A DNA stretch of 60,828 nt from Nocardiopsis listeri NBRC 13360 (GTDB lineage: Bacteria > Actinomycetota > Actinomycetes > Streptosporangiales > Streptosporangiaceae): NCBI RefSeq assembly GCF_001570765.1, contig NZ_BCSH01000052.1:1-60828 (forward strand). The letters are read 5' to 3'. This document shows positions 17,798 to 28,163 of this stretch, piece after piece (position 1 is the stretch's first letter; the number at the start of each line of letters is the position of its first letter). The notes below the pieces were generated by a model that saw nothing but the letters and a program-made list of their open reading frames with translations, did not search any database and was not told the DNA's origin. Both the position numbers and the translations under genes were made by a program.

Positions 17798-18472
17798 TCA
17801 GTCGTCCCAGAACGCGCTTTCCTTCTCCGGGCTCGCAGGTGTGGCGGTGCGGCCGCCGGTCTTGCCGGACGGCTTGGTGCCGCTCTTGGTCGTCTTGGTG
17901 GGCGTCTTGCGGGCCGGGGTGCTCTTGGCGGGCGTGCTTCCGGTGTGCCGGGGGCGCGCGGTGACCGAACTCTTCTCGATCGGTGCGGCGGGCTTGGGCG
18001 TCTCCCCGGAGTGGATGCTCAGGGCCTCTTCCTCCACGCTCAGCATCTTGCGCATCGCGGAGGGGATCTCTGGCAGGCGGTCCGCTCGCAGGTGGGCGCC
18101 GAGGACGTCCAGGGCGTGGTCGCACAGGACCCGCTTGGCGGTACTGGAGCCGACGCCGCTGAGCTGTTCGACCTCTGGCAGTTCGTGTTCGCGCAGCAGT
18201 CGGACGACGGCGGTGAGCCGTTCACGCGTCTTGCGGTCGGTCATCGACATGACGGTGAGCTCGGCGTCGCGCAGGAACTCGATCTTGTCGCCGTCGCCGT
18301 CACGCTCGGCGATGAACGCGCTGGTGAGGTTGCGGGCGGAGTTGCGGGTGCCGGACCGGAGCTCGGCTCGGCGGATCTGTCTGGCGTGCAGGGCGGTGAC
18401 GACGGCGCTGGTGACCAGGCTGATGCCGGCGCCCAACAAGACGAGCACGGCGGGGTTCTCAAGGATGTCCAC
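17798..18472 (-). CDS. Membrane-anchored protein with basic Lys/Pro/Thr tail
   Basis: Unknown family, 224 aa from GTG 18472 (VDILENPAVLVLLGAG), which has GGAAAGG upstream. One N-terminal transmembrane helix (about 7-28) is followed by a soluble domain of about 120 residues with heptad-like helices (RKTRERLTAVVRLLREHELPEVEQL). A 65-residue tail of the SxPxK/TxTK type (STPAKSTPARKTPTKTTKSG) ends in EKESAFWDD. The tail resembles DNA- or polyanion-binding tails of actinobacterial proteins. Role unknown. Confidence 0.72.
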   Translation of the reverse strand: MDILENPAVLVLLGAGISLVTSAVVTALHARQIRRAELRSGTRNSARNLTSAFIAERDGDGDKIEFLRDAELTVMSMTDRKTRERLTAVVRLLREHELPEVEQLSGVGSSTAKRVLCDHALDVLGAHLRADRLPEIPSAMRKMLSVEEEALSIHSGETPKPAAPIEKSSVTARPRHTGSTPAKSTPARKTPTKTTKSGTKPSGKTGGRTATPASPEKESAFWDD

Positions 18473-18895
18473 GGGAGGCCTTTCCGGAGGGGGCCGCACG
18501 GGGCAGGATTGCGGAGGTGGGAGCGTGCGGGGAGGTGCTCGGGTGCGTGACTATTCGGTAGTTCGGTACATCTTGTCAAGTGTCATGACATGCCGGGCAC
18601 GCGAAAAGAGACGACCGCGCAGCTCGGGGAGGGGCGGTGGGGGCCGGTGTCGGATCGCCCTCGCCCGTCACCTACCCGGAAGATCGAGGTCGGACACGGC
18701 CGTCCACAGGCTGTGGACGAGCGTCCCGCCGTTCCAGGCCGAAGGGTCGTCCTAGAGACCGCCCAGGGGCCGTCCGTGGGCCGGCCCGAGCCGATCCGTC
18801 CATCGGGGAGCAGACCCACGACCCATGGTGTGTCCTGTGGACCACGAGGGGTGCCCGAACAGGCCGAAACGCCGACGGACGCCCGAAAACACCGC
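18473..18895. other. Intergenic region between anchored protein and ROK gene
   Basis: A 423-bp gap between two minus-strand genes. It contains the candidate promoter at 18551-18579. The rest (18600-18890) is G+C-rich; no gene or strong terminator was identified. Confidence 0.4.
18551..18579 (-). promoter_or_regulatory. Candidate sigma-70-type promoter for the 17798-18472 gene
   Basis: On the minus strand, TTGACA (18579-18574) and GAATAG (18556-18551) are spaced by 17 bp, in a locally A/T-rich stretch about 80 bp before the GTG start. The perfect palindrome TGTCATGACA (18581-18590) lies just upstream of the -35 box and may be a regulator site. Confidence 0.5.
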
Positions 18896-20083
18896 TCAGC
18901 CCGCGAGCAGCTTGTTCACGGAGTCGGGGGAGATGACCTCCTCGGTGACCATGGCCGCGCATCCACGAACCCCGGCGTCGTCCCACAGAGTGCTCGGAAC
19001 GATCCGCAGCCGGCGAGTGGAGAGCGCGGTGCACTGTTGGAAGACCACCTCGCGCACCCCCGCGACCAGGTGGTCGTAGGCCCCGGAGAGGTCGCCGCCG
19101 AGCACGATCACCTCCGGGTTCAGCAGGTTGACCGCCCCCGCGAGGGCCTCACCCAGCCGTCGTCCCGCGTCGCGCACCAGGGTGACGGCCACCGGATCCC
19201 CCTCCCGGGCCAGCGTCACCAGTTCCGGCAGTCCCGCGACCGCACGCCCCTCCTGTCTCGCGAGGGTCAACAGGCGTCGGCCACCGATCACCGCTTCCAG
19301 ACAGTCGGTGTTGCCGCAGCGGCAGGGCAGACCGCCACCGTCGCGCACGGGGATGTGCCCGATCTCCCCGGCCGCGCCGAGGGCACCGCGCAGTAGGTTG
19401 CCGCCGGAGAGCAGCCCCGCGCCGATCCCCGTGGAGACCTTCACGAACACCATGTCGTCGGTGTGGCCGTGGCCGCCCGAGATGTGCTCACCCAGGGCCA
19501 TCACGTTCACGTCGTTGTCCACCATGACCGGGACCGGGAAGCGTTCGGCCACGAGCGGGGCCAGGGCCACGCCGGCCCACTTGCTCAGGACGGGCCGATC
19601 ATCGGCCCGACCCGCGTGGAACTCCACGGTCCCGGGCAGGCCGATCCCCACACCGCGGACGTCGTCGGGGGAGCGTTCCAGGGACGCGATCTGTTCGCTC
19701 CAGGTGTCCAACAACCAGGGCACGGTGGCGTCGGGTCCCTGTTCCATGTCGGGCGAGCCCGGCGTGCGGACCAGTACCCGACCGTCCAGATCGCACACGG
19801 CGGCCTGGCTGCGGACCATGCCCAAGGCCCCGGTCAACACCAGGCCGTGGGAGGCGTTGAACTCCAGCAACGTGGGTGGCCGACCACCACTGGAGGCGGC
19901 GCGGGTGCCCTCCGTGACCAGGCCGTTCTCGATCAGCTCGGTGATCCGCAGGGCGACGGACGGGCGGGAGAGGCCGGTCGCGCGGGCGATCTCCGACCTG
20001 CTGGCGGCGCTTCCCGTACGGATCATCTCCAGGATGTGGCCGCTGGTCGCGGTGGAGGACAGGCGTCCTGGGGTTCTGGCCAT
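18896..20083 (-). CDS. ROK-family transcriptional regulator
   Basis: The 395-aa protein has an N-terminal winged helix (about 14-75, SRSEIARATGLSRPSVALRI) and a C-terminal ROK sugar-kinase-like domain. The ATP/substrate motifs are VDNDVN (188-193) and STGIGAG. The zinc site is His243 with Cys254, Cys256 and Cys261 in LPCRCGNTDCLEAV; the usual Gly before the third Cys is Asp here. It is divergent from zwf-edd-eda across 227 bp containing a palindrome. By family precedent it probably senses a sugar or sugar phosphate and represses that operon, but this is inference. Confidence 0.9.
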   Translation of the reverse strand: MARTPGRLSSTATSGHILEMIRTGSAASRSEIARATGLSRPSVALRITELIENGLVTEGTRAASSGGRPPTLLEFNASHGLVLTGALGMVRSQAAVCDLDGRVLVRTPGSPDMEQGPDATVPWLLDTWSEQIASLERSPDDVRGVGIGLPGTVEFHAGRADDRPVLSKWAGVALAPLVAERFPVPVMVDNDVNVMALGEHISGGHGHTDDMVFVKVSTGIGAGLLSGGNLLRGALGAAGEIGHIPVRDGGGLPCRCGNTDCLEAVIGGRRLLTLARQEGRAVAGLPELVTLAREGDPVAVTLVRDAGRRLGEALAGAVNLLNPEVIVLGGDLSGAYDHLVAGVREVVFQQCTALSTRRLRIVPSTLWDDAGVRGCAAMVTEEVISPDSVNKLLAG

Positions 20084-20128
20084 GCCTCATTGAACCATTC
20101 ACTAGGTCGATCGCCATGAAGATCGTGT

Positions 20129-20154
20129 ACTTCTGTAAATTATTGTTCTGAAGT
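20129..20154. promoter_or_regulatory. Candidate ROK operator between ROK gene and zwf
   Basis: An inverted repeat with arms ACTTC (20129-20133) and GAAGT (20150-20154) flanks the A/T-rich core TGTAAATTATTGTTCT. It lies in the divergent promoter region, 45 bp before the ROK start and 157 bp before the zwf start. ROK repressors usually bind A/T-rich inverted repeats of this kind. Confidence 0.5.
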
Positions 20155-20310
20155 GTGATTGGTTTTTTACCATAGTGGGATTAGGGTCGAAACAGGGTCG
20201 TTAGTCCCCCTGGTCACGACGTCCCGGACCCCGCGCCGGAAGTCCTCGTGCCCCGCCCCGGCACCCCCCGATCACACCTCTCCTTCCTCCCTCTCGCAGG
20301 AGCCGACCGA

Positions 20311-21788
20311 ATGCAGCAGCCCGTGCCCCGCCACCCCACCGACCTGGTGGTCTTCGGCGGAACCGGAGACCTGTCGATGCGCAAACTCCTTCCCTCCCTC
20401 TACCTCCTGGACCGAGACGGTCACCTGGACGAGGGGACACGCGTCATCGCCGTCTCCAAGGACGGACTGACCGACGCCGACCTGCGCGACAAGGCGGACT
20501 CCGCGGTACGCGGCCACAGCGCCGTCCAGGTGGTCGAACCCGAGGTCCTGCGTCGCTTCCTGGGTCGTCTCCGACACGTCACGGTGGACGTCGGTGGAGA
20601 CCCCTCGGGTTGGACGCGTCTGACCGAGGCGCTCACCCGCGGCCGTGACCGGGTCTTCTACCTCGCGGTACCGCCGATGATCTCCGGGGCCATCTGCCAT
20701 GGCCTGCGCGACGCAGACCTGGTCACCCCGCAATCCCGAGTGGTCATGGAGAAGCCGCTGGGACGCGACCTCGTCTCCTCCCAGGTGGTCAATGACGAGG
20801 TCGGGTCGGTGTTCGACGAGTCCCGCATCTACCGGATCGACCACTACCTGGGGAAGGAGACCGTGCAGAACCTGCTCGTCCTGCGGTTCGCCAACGTCTT
20901 CCTCGAACCCCTGTGGAACTCTCGCTGGATCGACCACGTGCAGATCACCGTGGCCGAGACCGTCGGCGTGGGCGGCCGTAGGGGCTACTACGACTCCTCC
21001 GGTGCCATGCGCGACATGGTCCAGAACCACCTGCTACAGCTGCTCTGCCTGACCGCCATGGAACCGCCGTCCAGCTACGACCGCGACGCCGTCCGCGACG
21101 AGAAGCTCAAGGTCCTGCAGTCCCTCAAACCCGTGACGGGGGACCAGGTCGCCCGGCACATCGTGCGCGGACAGTACACCCGGGGCAAGGTCCAGGGAGA
21201 AGAGGTCCTCGGTTACCTGGACGAGGCGGGCGGGCCGCCGACCAGTGACACCGAGACCTACGTGGCCCTGCGCGCCGAGGTGTCGAACTGGCGATGGGCG
21301 GGCGTCCCCTTCTACCTGCGCACCGGCAAACGCATGGCGAACGCCGACTCGGAGATCGTGATCCGGTTCCGGGACGTTCCGCACACGATCTTCCCCGGCG
21401 CCGGTACGCCCAGCGACGCCGGTTCCCTCGTCATCCGGCTCCAACCGGACGAGGGCATCCACCTGACCATGCTGGCCAAGACACCCGGCGCCGGAGCGCT
21501 GAGGCTGCGGCCGGTCCCGCTCGAACTCAGTTTCGCCGACACCTTCGCCACCCGCTCACCCGAGGCCTACGAGCGGTTGCTGATGGACGTGTTGGCCGGG
21601 GATTCCACTCTCTTCATGCGCCGCGACGAGGTCGAGGCCGCATGGCGGTGGGTGGACCCGATCATCCAGGCCTGGGACGACCTCGGCGTCGCCCCTGAGC
21701 CCTACCCCGCCGGAAGCGCCGGCCCCGCGGGCGCCGACCGGCTCATCGGCCGCACCGGCCGTACGTGGCACGAAGAGGAGAGAGCCCG

Positions 21789-21792
<4 letters not shown>
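20311..21792 (+). CDS. zwf: Glucose-6-phosphate 1-dehydrogenase
   Basis: This cytosolic enzyme oxidises glucose 6-phosphate to 6-phosphogluconolactone with NAD(P)+ and is the entry to the pentose phosphate and Entner-Doudoroff routes. The 493-aa protein shows the dinucleotide motif GGTGDL (16-21), EKPLG (147-151) and the active-site signature RIDHYLGKE (175-183, His178). The ATG has CAGGAG upstream. Its stop overlaps the edd start (ATGA), giving translational coupling. No 6-phosphogluconolactonase gene is adjacent. The linkage to edd and eda shows that this copy serves the Entner-Doudoroff pathway. Confidence 0.95.
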
Positions 21793-23606
<1,814 letters not shown>

Positions 23607-23669
23607 GGAATCCGCGCGTCAAGGATCCGCACGACCCCATCCGTACCGAACCCGTACTTGGAGAAGCAC

Positions 23670-24308
23670 ATGAGGACCGTCCCCCGCTCCGGTGAGGACC
23701 TGTTCGCCCTCGCCCCGGTCATGCCGGTGGTGGTGCTGGAGAACGCCGAGGACGCGGTGCCCGTGGCCCGCGCGCTGGTGGCGGGCGGCCTGCCCGGCAT
23801 CGAGGTCACCCTGCGGACACCCGCAGCGCTGGACGCGATCGAGCGCATCGCCGAGGAGGTGCCCGAAGCGGTGGTGGGCGCCGGAACCGTGGTCACAGCC
23901 GAACAGGCCGACGCCGCCGCGAAGGTGGGGGCTCGGTTCCTTGTCAGCCCGGGGTGCACCCCCGACCTGGCTCGCGCCATGACGGACACGGGACTGCCCT
24001 CGCTGCCGGGGGTGGCCACGGTGTCGGAGGCGATGACCCTTTTGGAGTCGGGCCTGACCGCGCTGAAGTTCTTCCCGGCGGAGGCGTCGGGCGGGGCACG
24101 GTTCCTGAAGTCCCTGGGTGGACCGCTGCCGCAGGTGCGCTTCTGTCCGACCGGTGGGATCACCCTCCAGAGCGCGCCGGACTACCTCGCCCTGCCGAAC
24201 GTGGGCTGTGTGGGCGGGAGTTGGTTGACCCCGAGCGACCTGGTCGCCGGGGCCCGTTGGGACGACATCACGGCCCTGGCCCGCGAGGCCGCCGCGCTGC
24301 GTTCCTGA
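23670..24308 (+). CDS. eda: KDPG aldolase (2-keto-3-deoxy-6-phosphogluconate aldolase)
   Basis: Eda cleaves KDPG to pyruvate and glyceraldehyde 3-phosphate, completing the Entner-Doudoroff pathway. In the 212-aa class I aldolase, the catalytic Glu45 lies in GIEVTLRT and Schiff-base Lys133 in ALKFFPAE; the phosphate-binding FCPTGGI follows. The ATG at 23670 has GGAGAAG 3 nt upstream; ATG 23658 is an alternative without a good ribosome site. It is last in the operon and is followed by a strong hairpin. Confidence 0.94.
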   Translation: MRTVPRSGEDLFALAPVMPVVVLENAEDAVPVARALVAGGLPGIEVTLRTPAALDAIERIAEEVPEAVVGAGTVVTAEQADAAAKVGARFLVSPGCTPDLARAMTDTGLPSLPGVATVSEAMTLLESGLTALKFFPAEASGGARFLKSLGGPLPQVRFCPTGGITLQSAPDYLALPNVGCVGGSWLTPSDLVAGARWDDITALAREAAALRS

Positions 24309-24330
24309 GCCTCGATACCGCGGACCGCAC

Positions 24331-24367
24331 ACCGCCGACCGTCGCTCGGAAGCCGACGGTCGGCGGT
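24331..24367. terminator. Bidirectional terminator between eda and tetR
   Basis: A perfect 14-bp stem ACCGCCGACCGTCG / CGACGGTCGGCGGT with a 9-nt loop lies between the convergent eda (+) and TetR-type (-) genes and can serve both. Confidence 0.75.
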
Positions 24368-24438
24368 GGCGTATCTCCCCGGAACGACCGAGAGGATCGC
24401 GTCGGCCGTTCGGCCGGGTTCGGACGAGGAGGCCGCGC

Positions 24439-25209
24439 TCAGTCGTCGGTCGGAGCGCGGGAGTCCACGAGCGCACGTACCCCGTCCAGCACCCGCTCCA
24501 GGCCGAAGGAGAACTCGTGGTCGGGGTCGTAGACCGCCTGGTGCGCTCGGCCGACGGCGGTGCCCACCCGTGAGGCGGTCGGGAACCTCGTGTCGTCGGC
24601 CAGCGCCGCCAACAAGGGGTCGTAGGTCCGCCACCACTGCTCGTCGTCCATACCGGAGTCCCGGGCCACCTGCTCGGCCCCCAGGGTCTGTCGGACGGTG
24701 CTCTCCACGTAGCCGTTGACCAGGTTGACGGTGGAGTCCATCTCGACCTCGCTCAGGTTCAGACCGTCCACCGCGGAGAGTTCGTGGTCGTACTTGGCGA
24801 TGAGGTTGGGACCCAAAAGGCGTGTGGTGACCACCTGCAGCATCCATGGATGGCGTACGTACAGGGCCCGATTGGCGAACGCGATCCGTCGCAACCTCTC
24901 GCGCCAGGCACCGGATCGGTCGTCCGTGTCCAGGTCACCGTAGGCGGCGTCGACCATGAGGTCGAGGAGTTCGCCCTTGCCCGGGACGTAGGTGTACAGC
25001 GACATCGTGCCCACGCCGAGCGCGTCGGCGACCCTGCGCATGGACAGCGCCGCGATGCCCTCGGAATCAGCGAGTCCGGTGGCCGCCGCCACGATCCGGT
25101 CGACGTTGAGCCCCGGTTTCCCCCGACCACGGCTGGTCGGCTCCTGGGTGCGCCACAGGAGGGACAGGCTGCGCGCGGGGTCACCGCTCTTACCGTGCTG
25201 CGAGGGCAT
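24439..25209 (-). CDS. TetR/AcrR-family regulator of the drrAB-like exporter
   Basis: The 256-aa protein has an N-terminal HTH (about 35-80, ALSMRRVADALGVGTMSLYTYV) after a 30-residue leader. Its C-terminal domain resembles the TetR tetracycline-repressor type (LALADDTRFPTASRV, HEFSFGLERVLDGV). It lies downstream of drrA-drrB-like genes on the same strand with a 158-bp gap containing CGTAC/GTACG repeats. It most likely represses the exporter and its own transcription through these palindromes and is released by the exported compound; this is inferred from context. Confidence 0.88.
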   Translation of the reverse strand: MPSQHGKSGDPARSLSLLWRTQEPTSRGRGKPGLNVDRIVAAATGLADSEGIAALSMRRVADALGVGTMSLYTYVPGKGELLDLMVDAAYGDLDTDDRSGAWRERLRRIAFANRALYVRHPWMLQVVTTRLLGPNLIAKYDHELSAVDGLNLSEVEMDSTVNLVNGYVESTVRQTLGAEQVARDSGMDDEQWWRTYDPLLAALADDTRFPTASRVGTAVGRAHQAVYDPDHEFSFGLERVLDGVRALVDSRAPTDD

Positions 25210-25243
25210 GGGTCCGTCCTGGTCCTGATCCTGGCCCGTAGGG

Positions 25244-25261
25244 CGTACGGGCCAGTGTACG
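25244..25261. promoter_or_regulatory. CGTAC-N8-GTACG inverted repeat upstream of the TetR gene
   Basis: Half-sites CGTAC (25244-25248) and GTACG (25257-25261) lie 35 bp upstream of the TetR-type start. The same half-sites occur at the exporter promoter (27220-27244), though with different spacing. This is a candidate second operator for autoregulation. Confidence 0.4.
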
Positions 25262-25367
25262 TCCCGCGGGCTCTCTCGGCCGTCCGGCGGCGGGAACGGG
25301 AGGGGGGACCGGTGGGGCCGGACCGCGGCGGCCGGGGGAGGACGGGGCGGGTGCAAGGCCCCTGGGC

Positions 25368-26225
25368 TCAGCCGCTCAGGTCGCGGTACTTGTGCACGCA
25401 CAGTGGAGCGAACACGGCCACGAGAAGCAGTGGCCAGACGACCGCCATGAGCGGCGCGTTCTGCGTGATCCAGGTGTCCCCGACCGCCACCGGGTTGCCG
25501 AACAGCCCGCGTACCGCCGTGACCGTGGACGACATCGGATTCCAGTCGGCGATGGTCCCCAACCACAGGGGCATGGTCGCCGTGGCCACGAACGCGTTCG
25601 ACAGGAAGCCGATCGGGAACTCCAGGGTCTGGATGACGCTGATGGCGCCCTGTCCCCGGGCGAGGAGGCCCACGTAGACGCCGATCCACACCAAGGCGAA
25701 ACGGAGCAGGAGCAGCAGCCCGAAACCGGCCAGGGCCTCGGTGAAGGTGCCGTGCCACCGCCAACCGACGAGCATCCCGAACCCGACCAGGACGCTCAGT
25801 GCCAGGGTCGAGCGCAGCATGTCCGCCAGGCAGCGTCCCACGACCACCGCGGAGGAAGCCATGGGCAGCGAACGGAACCGGTCGGTGACCCCGCGTGCGG
25901 CGTCCGTGGTCACGGCGGTGACCGTTTCCCCCAGACCGAACACCATGGCCATGGCGAACATGCCGGGCATCAGGTACTCGGTGTAGTCCCCACCGTCGGG
26001 CACCGACATGGACCCGCCGAGCAGGTACACGAACATCAACACCATGAGCACCGGGAACAGCAGACCGAAACCGATCTCCCAGGGCTGGCGCATCCAGTGG
26101 GTGAGGTCGCGCCCGGCCACCGCCCAGCCGTCCGCGACGGCCCAACGTGCTCGGGACGCCAGGCCTCGCGGCCTGCCGGGGAGGGGGGCTTCGGTCGTCG
26201 TGGGGCGCGTTTCGGTGACGCTCAT
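25368..26225 (-). CDS. ABC-2 exporter permease, DrrB-like
   Basis: This 285-aa membrane protein has six predicted helices and the ABC-2 signature region LEFPIGFLSNAFVATATMP...WNPMSSTVTAVRGLFG. It resembles DrrB, the permease of daunorubicin-type exporters. Its start overlaps the ATPase stop by 4 nt, so the two are cotranslated. An N-terminal hydrophilic stretch of about 40 residues precedes the first helix. The substrate is unknown. Confidence 0.9.
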   Translation of the reverse strand: MSVTETRPTTTEAPLPGRPRGLASRARWAVADGWAVAGRDLTHWMRQPWEIGFGLLFPVLMVLMFVYLLGGSMSVPDGGDYTEYLMPGMFAMAMVFGLGETVTAVTTDAARGVTDRFRSLPMASSAVVVGRCLADMLRSTLALSVLVGFGMLVGWRWHGTFTEALAGFGLLLLLRFALVWIGVYVGLLARGQGAISVIQTLEFPIGFLSNAFVATATMPLWLGTIADWNPMSSTVTAVRGLFGNPVAVGDTWITQNAPLMAVVWPLLLVAVFAPLCVHKYRDLSG

Positions 26226-27202
26226 CGGGCGACCTCTGTCGTGGTGTTCGGAGAGTGTTCTCCGCTCTCGGTCAACTGGAGGAAGACCTCGTCGAGGGTG
26301 GGGCGGCGCAGCAGGACGTCGGCCACCCCCACCGCCTCTTCGTCCAGGACGCGGACCGAGCGGGTCAGGGCGGCCACGCGGTCGTCCACCTCGGCGCTGA
26401 GGCGGCGCCCTTCGAGGTCCACGTCCACGGGGTGTCCGGTGGCCTCCGCGACCAGTGCGGCGGCACGTTCCAGGGCCGTCCCGTCGGTCAGGACCACGTC
26501 GATGCGGTCCCCACCGATCCGGGTCTTGAGTTCGGTGGGGGAGCCCTGGGCGATCACCCGGCCGGTGTCGATCACCGAGATCGTCCGGGCCAGCCGGTCG
26601 GCCTCCTCCAGGTACTGGGTGGTGAGCAGGACGGTGGTGCCGTCCTCGACGAGATCGCGCACCGCCGACCACACCTCCTCGCGACCGCGTGGGTCGAGCC
26701 CGACGGTGGGTTCGTCGAGGAACATCACCGGCGGCGACAGGATCATCCCGGCGGCCAGGTCGAGCCTGCGGCGCATACCCCCGGAGTAGGTTCCGACCGG
26801 ACGGTCTCCACTGTCGGACAGCCCGAAGCGCTCAAGGAGTTCATCGGCCCGACGAGCGGCCACCCGGCCGCCCAGGTGGTAGAGGCGGCCGAAGAGCCTC
26901 AGGTTCTGGCGTCCGCTGAGGATCTCGTCGACGGCGGCGTTCTGGCCCACCAGGCCGATCCGGTAGCGGACCTCGGAGCCCTGGGCGGCCACGTCGTACC
27001 CGGCGACCTCGGCGGTGCCCTCGTGGTGGCGGAGCAGGGTGGTGAGTACGCGCACGGCGGTGGACTTTCCGGCGCCGTTGGGTCCGAGGAGTCCGTGCAC
27101 GGTGCCGGGTTCGACCTCCAGGTCGAAGTCGCGCAGGGCCCACCCGTCCTTGAACCTACGGCCGAGTCCTCGTGCGCTGATCGCTTTTCGCGTGGGTGCC
27201 AT
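26222..27202 (-). CDS. ABC exporter ATPase, DrrA-like
   Basis: The 326-aa ATPase has Walker A GPNGAGKST, Q-loop GLVGQNAAVDE, signature YSGGMRRRLDLA, Walker B VMFLDEPTVGLD and a C-terminal DrrA-type extension (LRRPTLDEVFLQLT). The combination with the DrrB-like permease and a TetR regulator is typical of drug or lipid exporters giving self-resistance. The ATG at 27202 has AGAGAGGGGCTC upstream; a near-perfect palindrome lies 17 bp before the start. Confidence 0.93.
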   Translation of the reverse strand: MAPTRKAISARGLGRRFKDGWALRDFDLEVEPGTVHGLLGPNGAGKSTAVRVLTTLLRHHEGTAEVAGYDVAAQGSEVRYRIGLVGQNAAVDEILSGRQNLRLFGRLYHLGGRVAARRADELLERFGLSDSGDRPVGTYSGGMRRRLDLAAGMILSPPVMFLDEPTVGLDPRGREEVWSAVRDLVEDGTTVLLTTQYLEEADRLARTISVIDTGRVIAQGSPTELKTRIGGDRIDVVLTDGTALERAAALVAEATGHPVDVDLEGRRLSAEVDDRVAALTRSVRVLDEEAVGVADVLLRRPTLDEVFLQLTESGEHSPNTTTEVAR

Positions 27203-27219
27203 GAGCCCCTCTCTTGGTT

Positions 27220-27244
27220 CGTACCTCGTACAGTACGGCGTACG
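27220..27244. promoter_or_regulatory. Near-perfect 25-bp palindrome, probable TetR operator
   Basis: CGTACCTCGTACAGTACGGC followed by GTACG (27220-27244) is symmetric about 27232, with outer CGTAC/GTACG and inner CGTAC/GTACG half-sites; only two symmetric pairs mismatch. It lies 18-42 bp upstream of the DrrA-like start, where a repressor would block transcription or the early leader. It shares its half-site with 25244-25261. Confidence 0.7.
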
Positions 27245-27319
27245 GAAAGGGGAACGCGTGGCCTCGTCGAATGATTCCTTATGCCATAAGGAGTTCTGTG
27301 GTTCTTCTGTCGGCGCAGG

Positions 27320-27676
27320 TCAGGTCGGGTTTTGGTCGGGATGCTCCTCGATGAGGAACGCCCCGGCGGCAGCGGCGTCCGCGGTGATCCGGGCGGCCCG
27401 GTGGATGTGCCTTGCGGTGACGGGTTCCCGGCAGACCAGTAGTCGGCGGTAGATCGGTGCGACCGACGCCCGGACCACCTCCTCGGTGTCGGTCTCCTCG
27501 GGGGCCTCGCCCCGGGCGACCGCCTCGGCCACGACCACGCCTTCCTCACGGAGGTCGGGGTTCGACGCCGGTGGGTGGTGGAACGCGACCGCCCACCGGT
27601 GGAAGCGGAGCCGGTGCGGGCGACCCTGCCCGGGTGAACGGTTCGGGTCGAGTCCGGCAGGGCGGGCCTCACAGGG
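27320..27676 (-). pseudogene. TetR-family regulator C-terminal remnant
   Basis: The minus-strand frame encodes HRLRFHRWAVAFHHPPAS, DLREEGVVVAEAVARGEAP and VVRASVAPIYRRLLVCREPV. This is the C-terminal ligand-binding half of a TetR-type regulator (118 codons visible). The N-terminal HTH is missing: the frame is closed upstream by the TGA that is also the stop of the Nudix gene (27677-27679), in the same frame. No start codon with a ribosome site is placed to make a DNA-binding protein. It is most likely a deletion remnant. Confidence 0.65.
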
Positions 27677-28099
27677 TCAGGAGGTGGTGGTGCGGTGTCG
27701 GTGGAGGATTTCGAGGACGAAGCCGGGGACGAGGAGGGCGCCCCACCGTTCGGGAGCGACCCAGTCGAGTCTTCGACCTTCGGTGAGGGGCAGGGAGTGG
27801 GGGTCGCCCTCCCAGGTGGCGGAGAAGAAAGTGAGGTGTTGCCCGGAGCCGTTGACGTCGGGGGCCTCGCAGAACTCGGTGAGTCCTTCGACGGTGAGGC
27901 CGGCCTCCTCCTGGAGTTCGCGGACGATCGCCTCGCGCGGGGCCTCCCCTTCCTCGCAACCGCCGCCCAGAGTGCTCCAGTGGCCGGGCCAGGCGATACC
28001 GGGGATGTCGTCGCGCAGGTGCAGCAGGTACCGTCCGGCGCCGTTGGTGATGATGGCCATCGCGCCGTGAGTGGGAGGAGCGGTCGTCATGTCGCTCAC
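27677..28099 (-). CDS. Nudix hydrolase
   Basis: A 140-aa Nudix protein. The Nudix box is complete in GGGCEEGEAPREAIVREL followed by QEEAGL, matching G-x5-E-x7-RE-x2-EE-x-G-x. Such enzymes hydrolyse nucleoside diphosphate derivatives with Mg2+. The substrate cannot be assigned. GTG 28099 (VSDMTTAPP) or ATG 28090 may be the start; neither has a strong ribosome site. It neighbours the DNA repair gene tag, so a sanitising role is plausible but not shown. Confidence 0.88.
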   Translation of the reverse strand: MSDMTTAPPTHGAMAIITNGAGRYLLHLRDDIPGIAWPGHWSTLGGGCEEGEAPREAIVRELQEEAGLTVEGLTEFCEAPDVNGSGQHLTFFSATWEGDPHSLPLTEGRRLDWVAPERWGALLVPGFVLEILHRHRTTTS

Positions 28100-28163
28100 G
28101 CTAGGTCACGGGACGTTGCAAGGTCCATCCGGTGGGCGGAAGCGTTCGCCACGAGTGCGGTGG

